64,000 nt of DNA from Clostridia bacterium (GCA_017431005.1 JAFRLY010000045.1:1-64000); one strand, 5' to 3'. Positions 1 to 7,752 are shown, counted from the first letter of the stretch. The notes: generated from the sequence alone by a model not told the origin. Translations and numbers: made by a program.

Positions 1-568
1 GGCAACGGTGCCGTCGCCGCTGTTTCTGGTAACCACCTATAAATCAAACGGCCTGCCCAATGCCTGTATGCAGTCCTGGGCTGCATTTACCAGCGCTGAC
101 CACGGCAAGGGTTTCTATACAATCCTGGCCAGCGTGAATAAACGCGGACACCTTTACCAGACCTTAAAGGAACAACAGGAAGCTGTGATCAATTTCATGT
201 CGGCGGATTACCATGCCGCCTGCATGGCAACCATCCGGAACAACGCATTTGAGGCAGACGAGATTACAGCATCCGGGCTGACAGTGGAAAAAGCAGACCG
301 GGTGAACGCCCCGATGGTCAGAGAATGCTTTATGAACCTGGAATGCCGGTATGTATGGGAAAAAGAGATCGTACCGGGGGACGATCATGCGATGATCTGC
401 CTGGAAGTGCTGGGTGTGCATATCGATGAGGATCATCTGGAGGACAGGACTGGCGAAGAAGGACTTCTTTATAACATTCATTACCAGATGAATCCGGAAC
501 ATGTGATGAAAACCGGACATGATTATGCGGCTGTACTGCAGAAAAAGATAGATGTGATGGAATACTGA
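1..568 (+). CDS. Flavin reductase family protein, 5' end cut by window edge
   Basis: The frame is open from the first bases, so the true start lies outside the window; the GTG at 8 falls inside the conserved stretch VPSPLFLVTTY. About 187 residues are visible. The sequence resembles the flavin-reductase-like FMN-binding split-barrel family: an N-terminal nucleotide-loop strand (FLVTTYKSNGLPNAC), a central NFMSADYHAAC segment, and a C-terminal dimer half with GDDHAMICLEVLG. Such proteins bind FMN and act as NAD(P)H:flavin reductases or flavin-dependent oxidoreductases; the substrate here cannot be told. The last 200 bp (371-570) recur nearly intact at 6011-6210. Confidence 0.75.
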   Translation, partial: ATVPSPLFLVTTYKSNGLPNACMQSWAAFTSADHGKGFYTILASVNKRGHLYQTLKEQQEAVINFMSADYHAACMATIRNNAFEADEITASGLTVEKADRVNAPMVRECFMNLECRYVWEKEIVPGDDHAMICLEVLGVHIDEDHLEDRTGEEGLLYNIHYQMNPEHVMKTGHDYAAVLQKKIDVMEY

Positions 569-570
569 TG
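371..570 (+). repeat. Parent copy of a 200-bp tail duplication
   Basis: Bases 371-570 (C-terminal third and stop of the flavin reductase gene) match 6011-6210 with 9 mismatches by eye, about 95 % identity. The match starts at the shared GTACCGGG and ends directly after the stop codon. Flanks on both sides are unrelated. Confidence 0.9.
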
Positions 571-587
571 ATGCCGGAGGCAAGCAT

Positions 588-794
588 ATGAAGTGTGAAC
601 TGTTAGCAGAGCAAAATCTTTCGATGATGCTTGACTTTGTTGATGACGAGAATACGAAATACGATGAAGCCGTGCTGAAGGCGTTTTTGAATGAAAAGAA
701 TGCATACGGATATATTGTTGCAGACAACGGAAAAGCAATCGGATTTGCTTACGGCTATGTTCTGAATGAGCCAAACGGGCAAAAAATATACTAG
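588..794 (+). pseudogene. Truncated GNAT acetyltransferase, AAC(3)-I-like N-terminus
   Basis: There is a good ribosome binding site (CCGGAGG) and ATG, then 68 codons resembling the first half of a GNAT acetyltransferase of the AAC(3)-I type: a helical N-terminus with DFVDDENTKYDEA and the strand pair YIVADNGKAIGFAYGYVL. A stop comes before the acetyl-CoA-binding motif (Q/RxxGxG/A), so it cannot be an active enzyme. Downstream, a short open tail (AGFDFSEHQKDLRRMII, ending at 847) overlaps the next ATG by four bases and looks like the end of a different lost gene. The stretch is probably a head-to-tail deletion scar. Confidence 0.65.
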
Positions 795-843
795 CGGGTT
801 TTGATTTTTCTGAGCATCAGAAGGATTTGCGGAGGATGATAAT

Positions 844-1788
844 ATGAAGCGAATTCTGGCGTTTCTTCTTGCTATTCTTTTTTCTCTACCTGCCATATGC
901 TGTGCAGAACAGACAAAATATCAAAAAGAAGAAAACACAGGCTGGAATAAAGACAGCCGTCCTTATATCATCCGGACGCCTTTTGCTGTATGGTATATTT
1001 CGAAAGCAGATATCGAATTGCTTGGCGAAGATGCATACTATCAAGGTTTATATGCAATTCTTGATGATGCAGAAGCAGACTTTGCCGATGCCCGTGCGGC
1101 GCTTAAAGGGTTTATCCCAGATGAGATTCAACCGATTGATATTTATACTGACTTCTGCAATAAAGCAGAAGCCTCGAAAACGTCAGATGCGTTCTACCGA
1201 GAACTGGGTAATTACATCAAGCTCTTCAATGGATGGAATACAGCGCGTATCGCACTGCTGCATGAGTATGTACACTATTTAACTATGCACTGTGCCCAAT
1301 CCCGCACACAATTCGGTTTCTGGGCGGAGGGCATAGCGGAGTACATTGCCAATTTCGTCTGCAAAAACAGAATGGGCCGGTCCGAAAATATGGGATTTGA
1401 AATCGCCGGTTATCCCCCGGTAATGTGGAATCAGTCGTTGAACGAAGCGGAGAACAGCATCGATCCCCGGAAACTGAATATCGGGCTCGGCGCGCTTGCG
1501 GCAAACGGCGGACTGGTCGGACTACGGTACTATGCCGTTAAGAACGAAACAATCGAGCGCACGGAAGAAATGGATAAGAACCTGAAGCCTGAAGACCTTT
1601 CCCTTTGCGAGGCGTCCGGCATGATCGCGTATCTTGTGGACATATACGGCAAAAATATAGTATTCAACAACTGGAGCATTGATCCGGACGCAATGGAAAC
1701 AGTCTTCGACAAGCCGTTTTCGGAACTCTACCTTGAATGGACGGAATGGAATGCTGAGCAGTGCAGAATAATGGGGATTCAATTCTGA
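844..1788 (+). CDS. Secreted zinc metallopeptidase-like protein (HEYVH)
   Basis: 314 residues. The N-terminus MKRILAFLLAILFSLPA is a clear signal peptide, probably cleaved near the CCAEQ sequence, so the product is exported. Residues 140-144 are HEYVH, a HExxH zinc-binding motif. A WAEGIAEY segment at 160-167 supplies Glu 162 or 166, at the distance used by gluzincin-type peptidases for the third zinc ligand. I do not recognise a named family. The ribosome binding site GGAGGATG lies in the preceding fossil. The role is probably cleavage of an extracellular or wall-associated peptide; this is inferred from motifs only. Confidence 0.65.
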   Translation: MKRILAFLLAILFSLPAICCAEQTKYQKEENTGWNKDSRPYIIRTPFAVWYISKADIELLGEDAYYQGLYAILDDAEADFADARAALKGFIPDEIQPIDIYTDFCNKAEASKTSDAFYRELGNYIKLFNGWNTARIALLHEYVHYLTMHCAQSRTQFGFWAEGIAEYIANFVCKNRMGRSENMGFEIAGYPPVMWNQSLNEAENSIDPRKLNIGLGALAANGGLVGLRYYAVKNETIERTEEMDKNLKPEDLSLCEASGMIAYLVDIYGKNIVFNNWSIDPDAMETVFDKPFSELYLEWTEWNAEQCRIMGIQF

Positions 1789-1930
1789 TAAAACAGAAGC
1801 AGCACAGATAGCACGATCACTACCTACTAAAGGTTTCCGAAGGGTGTAAAACAAATTCGGGTTTGTCAGGATAGCCTAGCAGACAAAATCGGAAAGTTAA
1901 TTGAGTGAAGAATTCGGAGAATGAAAAACA

Positions 1931-2707
1931 ATGAAGCAGAAGCCAAAGATGATTCTCTTTGATTATGGCGGAACATTACTCTGCGAACCCGGCTGGGATA
2001 TGCTCAGGGGAGAAAGAGCTCTTTTTGAGCATGTAATCACAAATCCCCATCATTATACGCCTGAAGAACTCAGCTCCTGGGAAAAGAATTACTTTCAGTC
2101 TCTTCAGCCGGTCCGGGATCTCGGTGCGGAGCCCACAGAAATTCAGATGCTCCGTCTGAAATATGAGCTTCACGGAATCAAGCTGGACATTTCTTATGAA
2201 GAAGCGGAATCCATCTTCTGGGATCATACGGCACCTATGACAGCAGACTGCATATATACGAATGTTTGTGAGTTGCTGTCGTTCCTAAAAGAGAGCGGTA
2301 TCCGCACGGGAGTAATCAGTAATATTGGATGGACCGGAGCTGCACTTCAGAGAAGAATTAACACGCTGCTTCCGGAACATCATTTTGAATTCATTCTGGC
2401 ATCCAGCGATTATGGCTTGAGAAAACCGGACCCGAGACTCTTTCAGATTGCACTGGAAAAGGCAAACCTGAAACCGGAAGATGTCTGGTTTTGCGGAGAT
2501 ACCTATGACAAAGATGTGGAAGGGGCAAAGGAAGCGGGTTTATCAGCTGTATTTTATCAAGGCCTGACAAACGGTCATGCCAGACAAGCACGTCCTATCC
2601 AAACGTTGAATGATAAGGATGTGCCGGTTATTACAGATTGGAAGGATCTCATCGAGATTCTGAAAAACATCGAATCATACGATAAGTCGCCGCCAAATCC
2701 AGTTTGA
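1931..2707 (+). CDS. HAD family hydrolase
   Basis: 258 residues. HAD motif I is FDYGGTL with the nucleophile Asp 11; motif II is the VISN stretch near residue 123; motif III/IV is the LRKPDPR lysine segment followed by WFCGDTYDKDVEGAK. The helical cap between motifs I and II puts it in the haloacid dehalogenase/phosphatase subfamily I. The usual general acid/base Asp two residues after the nucleophile is Gly here (D-Y-G), as in some HAD branches, so ordinary phosphomonoesterase activity is not assured. The gene is AT-richer than the late part of the window and sits alone. Confidence 0.85.
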   Translation: MKQKPKMILFDYGGTLLCEPGWDMLRGERALFEHVITNPHHYTPEELSSWEKNYFQSLQPVRDLGAEPTEIQMLRLKYELHGIKLDISYEEAESIFWDHTAPMTADCIYTNVCELLSFLKESGIRTGVISNIGWTGAALQRRINTLLPEHHFEFILASSDYGLRKPDPRLFQIALEKANLKPEDVWFCGDTYDKDVEGAKEAGLSAVFYQGLTNGHARQARPIQTLNDKDVPVITDWKDLIEILKNIESYDKSPPNPV

Positions 2708-2759
2708 AGGGATGAACGTTGGAACAGAAACCTGGAATTTAGATTGCTAACAACAGATT

Positions 2760-3033
2760 GAGATTTATGTGTGTATAGGAGTTTCCTATCCCACATCATC
2801 GTTGTAATATATTTTTTCTGTTCCATCTCCGGGTTTAAATAGAAACCATCTGAACTTATCTCAAGAGCGACATTTCTCTGTTCGTCTGATAATGACGAAT
2901 AAGGAACCAGTATTATATTCATTTTCATGGTCAGCTCGAACCCGCTGATAGGAATGCAACGAACATCATAACGAATAAAAAGATCAATGACTTCCGCTTT
3001 GATTTCCTCTTATCTTTCATCGCTAAGTCGCAT
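2760..3033 (-). pseudogene. Decayed ImmA/IrrE-type (DUF955) peptidase gene
   Basis: On the minus strand a GGGAGGC site precedes an ATG at 3033. Translation gives MRLSDER, an in-frame TAA, then EEIKAEVIDLFIRYDVRCIP, VPYSSLSDEQRNVALEISSD and GFYLNP. After one frameshift it continues as DGTEKIYYNDDVG and hits another stop. This is the N-terminal domain typical of the XRE-associated ImmA/IrrE proteins, which continue into a HExxH peptidase motif; that part is missing. The XRE remnant lies directly upstream in the same direction. The family call rests on remembered similarity of the N-terminal pattern. Confidence 0.6.
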
Positions 3034-3049
3034 GGTTATCGCCTCCCGG

Positions 3050-3175
3050 TTATGCATTATTGAGCAAGATGCTGACAATTATCATTTTCTCTTCCTTGCT
3101 CATGTGTTCAACATTTCTGGCAATTAGCCTTGTAACAATAGGGTTTTCTTCAGATATTTTCCGGAAAATGAACAG
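3050..3175 (-). pseudogene. C-terminal remnant of an XRE-type regulator paired with the ImmA fossil
   Basis: The minus strand encodes RKISEENPIVTRLIARNVEHM followed by a short SKEEKMIIVSILLNNA tail, then a stop 16 bases before the ImmA-like ATG. The spacing and order (regulator then ImmA/IrrE protein) are those of the XRE-ImmA pairs found on mobile elements of Clostridia. The helix-turn-helix part is gone; upstream sequence is replaced by the GNAT gene region on the other strand. The N-terminal limit is uncertain. Confidence 0.4.
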
Positions 3176-3226
3176 CATCTGTAAAACGTGACAGGAAAAC
3201 AAAAAATGGCAGGTGACGGAGTATAT

Positions 3227-3718
3227 ATGATGGATTATCAATTGGAAAATCTGATCCTTCATTACGTTACAGAGGAAGACCTGACAGAAGTCGCAAGGAC
3301 CTGGCCCGCTGATCATCATCCGCTTTCTGACACAGAGGCACGGGAAGCGATTGCCTATATGCGCAGAAACTACGAAAGAAATGCAAAAGGCCGTATCTGC
3401 CATCTTTGCCTCGCGGTGTGCGGGAAGGAGCATCCAGGAACGATCATGGGCTGGTGCGGGCTGGACGGCACGAGGAATCGTCTGGAGCCGGAAATCTTTA
3501 TCCTGCTGGATGAAGCATACCGAAACAAGGGATACGGCACCCAATGCATCAGGGAACTGCTGCGGATCGCTGCGGAGGAGTATGCGCTTTCCAGCGTGCA
3601 CGGCGGCTGTGCGAAAGAGAACATCGCCTCCGCCCGGGCAATGGAGAAGGGCGGCATGGCGCAGTACGGTACGGAAGAAAACGGCGATCCGCTGTTCAGG
3701 TTTTGTGTAAAGCAATGA
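3227..3718 (+). CDS. GNAT family N-acetyltransferase
   Basis: 163 residues from the ATG at 3227 (tandem ATGATG); a longer reading from GTG 3188 would run into the fossil region and lacks a ribosome binding site. GNAT fold signs: strand IMGWCGLDGTRNRLEPEIFI, then the acetyl-CoA pyrophosphate loop YRNKGYGTQCIRELL (R/QxxGxG/A), then the late helix NIASARAMEKGGM. This is a RimJ/RimL-like acyltransferase; the acceptor is unknown. It is the first of a plus-strand run of small-molecule-modifying enzymes, and the next gene begins 27 bases downstream. Confidence 0.85.
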   Translation: MMDYQLENLILHYVTEEDLTEVARTWPADHHPLSDTEAREAIAYMRRNYERNAKGRICHLCLAVCGKEHPGTIMGWCGLDGTRNRLEPEIFILLDEAYRNKGYGTQCIRELLRIAAEEYALSSVHGGCAKENIASARAMEKGGMAQYGTEENGDPLFRFCVKQ

Positions 3719-3745
3719 TTCGGTTCGCTTCAGGAGGAAGATGAC

Positions 3746-4249
3746 ATGCAAAAGAAACTGATCCTCATCAGCGGGTCTCCCTGCGTCGGCAAGACCGCCG
3801 CAGGCACAAGGCTCTTTGAAAGCTATGACAACAGCGCGTACCTGGACGGCGACTGGTGCTGGTGCGTACATCCCTTTTCCGTCACGGACAGCCGGCTTCG
3901 TAACGGGGACAGAAGCATGTCCTTTATTCTCTCCAACTATCTGGATTCGGATTTTGAATATGTATTTTTCACCTCGGTCGCACTGACGGATCCGAAGATC
4001 CGGGAAGGCATCCTGAACGGGATCACGGCCGGGGATTATGAAACCATCGCCTTTACTCTCACCTGTTCTGAAGAGACGCTGAAAAAACGGCACGACAGGC
4101 GGGGCGACAAAGGCGATACGAATTATTACTGGCTGCACCTTCAGCCGTGCCCGGGGGATATTGTGATTGACACGGATAACAGGAGTATCCGGGAGGTTGT
4201 CAAAGAAATGAAGCGGCAGATCGATGCTGCGGGCAAACAAATCGGATAA
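3746..4249 (+). CDS. Small P-loop kinase-like protein
   Basis: 167 residues. Walker A is GSPCVGKT at residues 10-17. A LDGDWCW acidic segment follows at the usual place for a kinase substrate Asp, and a lid-like KKRHDRRGDKGD segment lies near residue 115. It resembles the AAA/shikimate-kinase-like nucleotide or small-molecule kinases often annotated only as AAA family ATPase. The ribosome binding site is AGGAGGAAG. Its C-terminal coding stretch (4145-4205) has a divergent copy inside the chimeric fossil at 11311-11371. The substrate is unknown. Confidence 0.75.
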   Translation: MQKKLILISGSPCVGKTAAGTRLFESYDNSAYLDGDWCWCVHPFSVTDSRLRNGDRSMSFILSNYLDSDFEYVFFTSVALTDPKIREGILNGITAGDYETIAFTLTCSEETLKKRHDRRGDKGDTNYYWLHLQPCPGDIVIDTDNRSIREVVKEMKRQIDAAGKQIG

Positions 4250-4268
4250 CGAACAGGAGGGCGCTTGA

Positions 4269-5267
4269 TTGACCGATATACTTGAACAGTTAAAGAATCG
4301 TTATTCTCTGGAAGGCTGCACCTTCACCCCGGTGTCCGCCCATGAAGGCGGACGGAACCGGATTATGATCGTCAGCCGGAACGGGAACAAACAGTATGTC
4401 CTTCGTGTCTCTGATCTCGGGGACCGAAACGGGAACGATTATCTTGCCGAAACAGAGTTTATCCGCTTCCTGGCTGAAAACGGCGCGCCTGTGGCGGATG
4501 TGATTCCGTCTGTTTATGGCAGGCTGGTGGAAACCATGGAGGCAGACGGTAAGGCTGTATATGTCAGCCTGTTCGCTTTTGCCGAAGGGATGCTGCTTTC
4601 TGATAACGGCTACCGTTACCGGAAAGGGGCACCGCTGAGCGAATACTTTTGCAACACCGGCAAGGCTCTTGGTGCGATCCACAGGCTGTCCAGGGCGTAC
4701 GCACCTGTCCATCCGCGTCCGGATTACTTCGACAAGTACAACATGGAATATCTGGGCCGCCTGATCCCGGACGAATACGGCGAGCTGAAAACCGCTGTCG
4801 CTAAACGTCTGGAGGCGTTCCGTGCGCTCCCGAAGGACAAAAGCTGCTATGGCCTGGTTCACTTCGATTTCAGCGACGGCAACTACCATGTCGATATGGA
4901 TACAGGCGCGATCACTGTCTTCGATTTTGATAACTGCATGAACTGCTGGTATATGTTCGATCTGGCCAATCTTTGGATTCACAATGAAGGCTGGACAAGG
5001 CACGAAACCGACCCGGACAAACGTTTTGCCCTGATGCAGCAGTGCTTTGGCCTTCAGTTGCAGGGCTACAGAACCGAAACGGAGCTTCCGGAAAAAATGC
5101 TGAAAAAGCTGCCGCTGTTCATTGACATGGTGCTGATTGAAAACATCGTGGATGAACTGGAATGCTGCGCCCGGGAAGGAGAAGCACCGGACTGGGAAGA
5201 CATTGAAGACGCGGCAGCATGCCTGATCAGCGACATCCCTTATGCGGGATTTGGAGAAGGAACATGA
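4269..5267 (+). CDS. Aminoglycoside-phosphotransferase-family kinase
   Basis: 332 residues from TTG 4269, preceded by CAGGAGGG at a good distance; no in-frame ATG is better placed. The kinase catalytic loop is visible as HFDFSDGNYH (HxDxxxxN) and the metal-binding motif as VFDFDNC. This is the APH/choline-kinase fold that phosphorylates small hydroxyl compounds with ATP. The family includes antibiotic kinases, homoserine and methylthioribose kinases, so the acceptor cannot be given. Its stop overlaps the next start (ATGA at 5264-5267), so the next acetyltransferase is translationally coupled. Confidence 0.85.
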   Translation: MTDILEQLKNRYSLEGCTFTPVSAHEGGRNRIMIVSRNGNKQYVLRVSDLGDRNGNDYLAETEFIRFLAENGAPVADVIPSVYGRLVETMEADGKAVYVSLFAFAEGMLLSDNGYRYRKGAPLSEYFCNTGKALGAIHRLSRAYAPVHPRPDYFDKYNMEYLGRLIPDEYGELKTAVAKRLEAFRALPKDKSCYGLVHFDFSDGNYHVDMDTGAITVFDFDNCMNCWYMFDLANLWIHNEGWTRHETDPDKRFALMQQCFGLQLQGYRTETELPEKMLKKLPLFIDMVLIENIVDELECCAREGEAPDWEDIEDAAACLISDIPYAGFGEGT

Positions 5268-5929
5268 ATATGCCGCTTTTATACCGGGCAGCCCTGCAGG
5301 CTTCATTCGGCAAACGAATTGAATTCAGCCGGAGCAGTATCACAGATGCGCTGTTTGTTTATCTGGAGGGAGAACCGGAACCGGAATCCATAGCCCGGGT
5401 GGATTCGCATTTCAGAGTCAGGCCATTGGTCTGCCTGTCAGATGCCTGGGAAGAGCAGATAAAAACGCAGTATCCCGATGCGGCGATATACCGGCGAACG
5501 ATGATGAAACCTGCATGCAGCTTTATTATACCGGATAATACGGAACTCCCGGCAGGATACCGATTGACCGATATGGATGAAACCGCCTTTGACCAGCATC
5601 CTTTTTCTCATGGGGAGAATTATTCCGGCTGGGCCGCTTTTCAGGCGGATGGTTCCGGAGCTGTAGTCTATCACGGCAGGGAGATCGTGGCAGCGGCCTC
5701 GTCCTTTCTGAGTGTGGGCAATGAAGTTGAACTGGACGTATCCACACGGGAGGATCACCGGGGCAGAAAACTGGCTGCTGCCTGTGTTGCCCGGATGCTT
5801 CAGGATTGTATGAAACGCGGCATCACGGTCCATTGGGACGCACAAAATGATGTTTCCCGGTATCTGGCTGAGAAATTCGGCTTTGAGGCTGAACAGGAGT
5901 ATTCGGTTTACTGGCTGCCCGGGTCATAA
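5264..5929 (+). CDS. GNAT family N-acetyltransferase coupled to the APH-like kinase
   Basis: 221 residues from ATG 5264, overlapping the upstream stop by four bases, with GGAGAAGG as ribosome binding site. It has an N-terminal half without clear motifs and a C-terminal GNAT domain: GAVVYHGREIVAAASSFL, ELDVSTREDHRGRKLA (acetyl-CoA loop RxxxGRKLA) and FGFEAEQEYSVYW at the end. It looks like the GNAT_acetyltran group. Bases 5562-5703 have a copy of about 87 % identity in the fossil at 11167-11308. Pairing a kinase with an acetyltransferase suggests modification of one compound, possibly an antibiotic; this is inference. Confidence 0.8.
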   Translation: MNMPLLYRAALQASFGKRIEFSRSSITDALFVYLEGEPEPESIARVDSHFRVRPLVCLSDAWEEQIKTQYPDAAIYRRTMMKPACSFIIPDNTELPAGYRLTDMDETAFDQHPFSHGENYSGWAAFQADGSGAVVYHGREIVAAASSFLSVGNEVELDVSTREDHRGRKLAAACVARMLQDCMKRGITVHWDAQNDVSRYLAEKFGFEAEQEYSVYWLPGS

Positions 5930-6010
5930 TTGGACAAAACATTTATCCGCAGGCATGAGGAGCAGAACTATACGCACAATTTGCTGCCGGAAGGCACAGA
6001 GAAACCCACC

Positions 6011-6208
6011 GTACCGGGAGACGATCATGTGATGATCTGCCTGGAAGTGCTGGGTATGCATATCGATGAGGATCATCTGGAGGACAGGGCTGGCGAAGAG
6101 GGTCTTCTTTATAACATCCATTACCAGATGAATCCGGAACATGTGATGAAAACCGGACATGATTATGCGGCTGTGCTGCAGAAAAAGATTGATGTGATGG
6201 AATACTGA
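6011..6208 (+). pseudogene. Tail fragment of a second flavin reductase gene
   Basis: Bases 6011-6210 repeat the last 200 bp of the gene at the window start with about 95 % identity and the same stop codon. The open frame reaches back to a TTG at 5930, but residues before the junction (DKTFIRRHEEQNYTHNL) do not belong to a flavin reductase. The FMN-binding N-terminal two thirds are absent, so it is a remnant even though the frame is intact. Most differences between copies are synonymous or conservative, which points to recent duplication or past selection on the copy. Confidence 0.8.
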
Positions 6209-6316
6209 TCCTGCTGTTCAGCCTGCATACGGGAAGAGCCGGCATGAGAAGCCGCAGAGGGTACTGGCAGCGCGCGTGATCCGGTTTCCCAAAGGCGGGC
6301 AGCTGAGCCTGGTTTC

Positions 6317-6341
6317 CCGGAGCTTCGGCTCCGGTTTTTTT
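6317..6341 (+). terminator. Intrinsic terminator with UUCG loop
   Basis: Seven-base stem CCGGAGC/GCTCCGG around a TTCG tetraloop, followed directly by seven T. It ends the transcript of the preceding run. Confidence 0.85.
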
Positions 6342-6362
6342 GTCGTTTCGGAAGAAAGCAGA

Positions 6363-6391
6363 TTGCCGTTTTTGCTATGCTGGAGTATCAT
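6363..6391 (+). promoter_or_regulatory. Predicted sigma-A promoter for the GNAT gene at 6474
   Basis: TTGCCG, 17-base spacer, TATCAT, just downstream of the terminator. A near-perfect dyad (GTTGACGATCGACAAC, 6437-6452) lies between it and the ATG and could be an operator. Confidence 0.5.
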
Positions 6392-6473
6392 ATGGAGGGT
6401 CTCTGATGAACAGGTCTTAAAACATCTTTTGCTTTTGTTGACGATCGACAACCGGAATTTGACGGAGGAAACT

Positions 6474-7052
6474 ATGTTAAAAGATTATGAGACAGATAAA
6501 CCAGTTCTTGAAACTGACAGATTGATTATTCGTACGCTTAACAATAACGATGTAGCTGATTTAAAAGAGTGGCTGGGGAAAGATGAAATCTATACATATT
6601 GGGGAAGAAAAGCAAGCAAGAACGAGAAAAATCCTGAACTTATGTTTACTGATCCCCGCCCTTGGGTAAAAAGAAAACCTTCTCCTGATTTTGATTGGGG
6701 AATTGTAGTGAAAGAATCCAATAAAGTAATAGGCATGATTGCGGTATTTGACATCCAAAATGCCAGAATGGGTGATATAGCATACAGAGTTAACCCGGAG
6801 TACTGGAATATGGGGATTACTACAGAAGCTTTAAAGGAAGTGGTACGGTTTATATTTGAGAACACGGAAATAGACCGATTGAATGGGCGTGCGGATGTAA
6901 GAAACATTGCCTCAAATAAGGTTATGGAAAAATGCGGTTTTATAAAAGAAGGAACCGTTCGCCGGGGGAAAATGGTTTCTGTTTATTGCGATTATAATAT
7001 TTATGGTATGCTCAGAGATGATTATGTGAGCTTGCAAGTTATAAACACTTAG
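6474..7052 (+). CDS. RimJ/RimL-type GNAT N-acetyltransferase
   Basis: 192 residues from ATG 6474, with GGAGG seven bases upstream; a longer frame back to 6276 runs through the terminator and promoter and is rejected. It has the RimL pattern: LETDRLIIRTLNNNDVADL at the start, IAYRVNPEYWNMGITTEAL with the acetyl-CoA loop, then NIASNKVMEKCGFIKEGT. It probably acetylates a protein N-terminus or a small amine. The gene is clearly AT-richer than its neighbours (many AAA, GAA and ATA codons), a sign of recent acquisition from another source. Confidence 0.9.
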   Translation: MLKDYETDKPVLETDRLIIRTLNNNDVADLKEWLGKDEIYTYWGRKASKNEKNPELMFTDPRPWVKRKPSPDFDWGIVVKESNKVIGMIAVFDIQNARMGDIAYRVNPEYWNMGITTEALKEVVRFIFENTEIDRLNGRADVRNIASNKVMEKCGFIKEGTVRRGKMVSVYCDYNIYGMLRDDYVSLQVINT

Positions 7053-7189
7053 GTTAATTCCAGCTTGCCGGGGCGCCACTCCCTGCATAGTTATGCAGAA
7101 TTCGTTGATTTGCAAAGCCTTTTATCTCGGCAGATAAGCTTCTGAAGGTTTCGTTTCCAACTCAATTTCCTTAACCGGGAGGACTTGAT

Positions 7190-7714
7190 ATGGGAATCCT
7201 GATATGCGGACTCAACGGAACTGGAAAAAGCACGCTGGGCAGATTGCTTGCCGACCGGATGGAATACGAGTTCATAGATAATGAAGATCTCTTTTTCCCG
7301 AAGGCAGATCCTTCGTACACGTTTTCCGACCCGAGAAGCAAGGAAGAGGTGATCCGGCTTCTGGAAGAAAAGATCAGCGGGAACAGCCGGTTCATCTTTG
7401 CAGCTGTAAAGGGTGATTATGGCGACAGACTGATTGCCTCACTGGATTATATTGTTCTGATCGAGGTTCCGAAGCAAATCCGCAGCAATCGTGTCCGGGA
7501 TCGCTCATATCAGAAATTCGGGCACAGGATTCTTCCTGGCGGTGACCTGTATGAAAAGGAAAGCAAGTGGTTCTCACTGACGGACAACCGGCCTGATACC
7601 TATGTCACAGACTGGCTTGATACGCTTGATTGCCCTGTGATCCGAATTGACGGAACACTGCAGATTGAGGAAAACGTCGATTATCTTGCATCTTTCTTTT
7701 CAAAGAATATCTGA
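7190..7714 (+). CDS. Adenylate-kinase-like P-loop protein
   Basis: 174 residues with Walker A GLNGTGKST at residues 7-15, an acidic EFIDNEDLFF segment typical of the substrate pocket of shikimate/gluconate-type kinases, and a lid region RVRDRSYQKFGHR. The ribosome binding site is GGGAGGAC. It is the second of three small P-loop kinases in the strip and is not closely similar to the one at 3746. The substrate is unknown. Confidence 0.75.
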   Translation: MGILICGLNGTGKSTLGRLLADRMEYEFIDNEDLFFPKADPSYTFSDPRSKEEVIRLLEEKISGNSRFIFAAVKGDYGDRLIASLDYIVLIEVPKQIRSNRVRDRSYQKFGHRILPGGDLYEKESKWFSLTDNRPDTYVTDWLDTLDCPVIRIDGTLQIEENVDYLASFFSKNI

Positions 7715-7721
7715 ACAGGTC

Positions 7722-7752
7722 TTGACCTTGCACTTAACTGCAATGCTATCTT
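7722..7752 (+). promoter_or_regulatory. MerR-type promoter/operator with 19-base spacer
   Basis: TTGACC, a 19-base spacer and TATCTT. The spacer contains the perfect dyad TTGCA-cttaac-TGCAA (7728-7743). An over-long spacer with a centred dyad is the hallmark of promoters activated by MerR proteins through DNA distortion. It lies directly upstream of the merR-family gene, so autoregulation is likely. Confidence 0.7.

Noticed and set aside
7084-7099. CTGCAT-AGTT-ATGCAG palindrome between two genes
   Set aside because: It is short and has no U-run or promoter next to it; a chance palindrome is as likely as a site.
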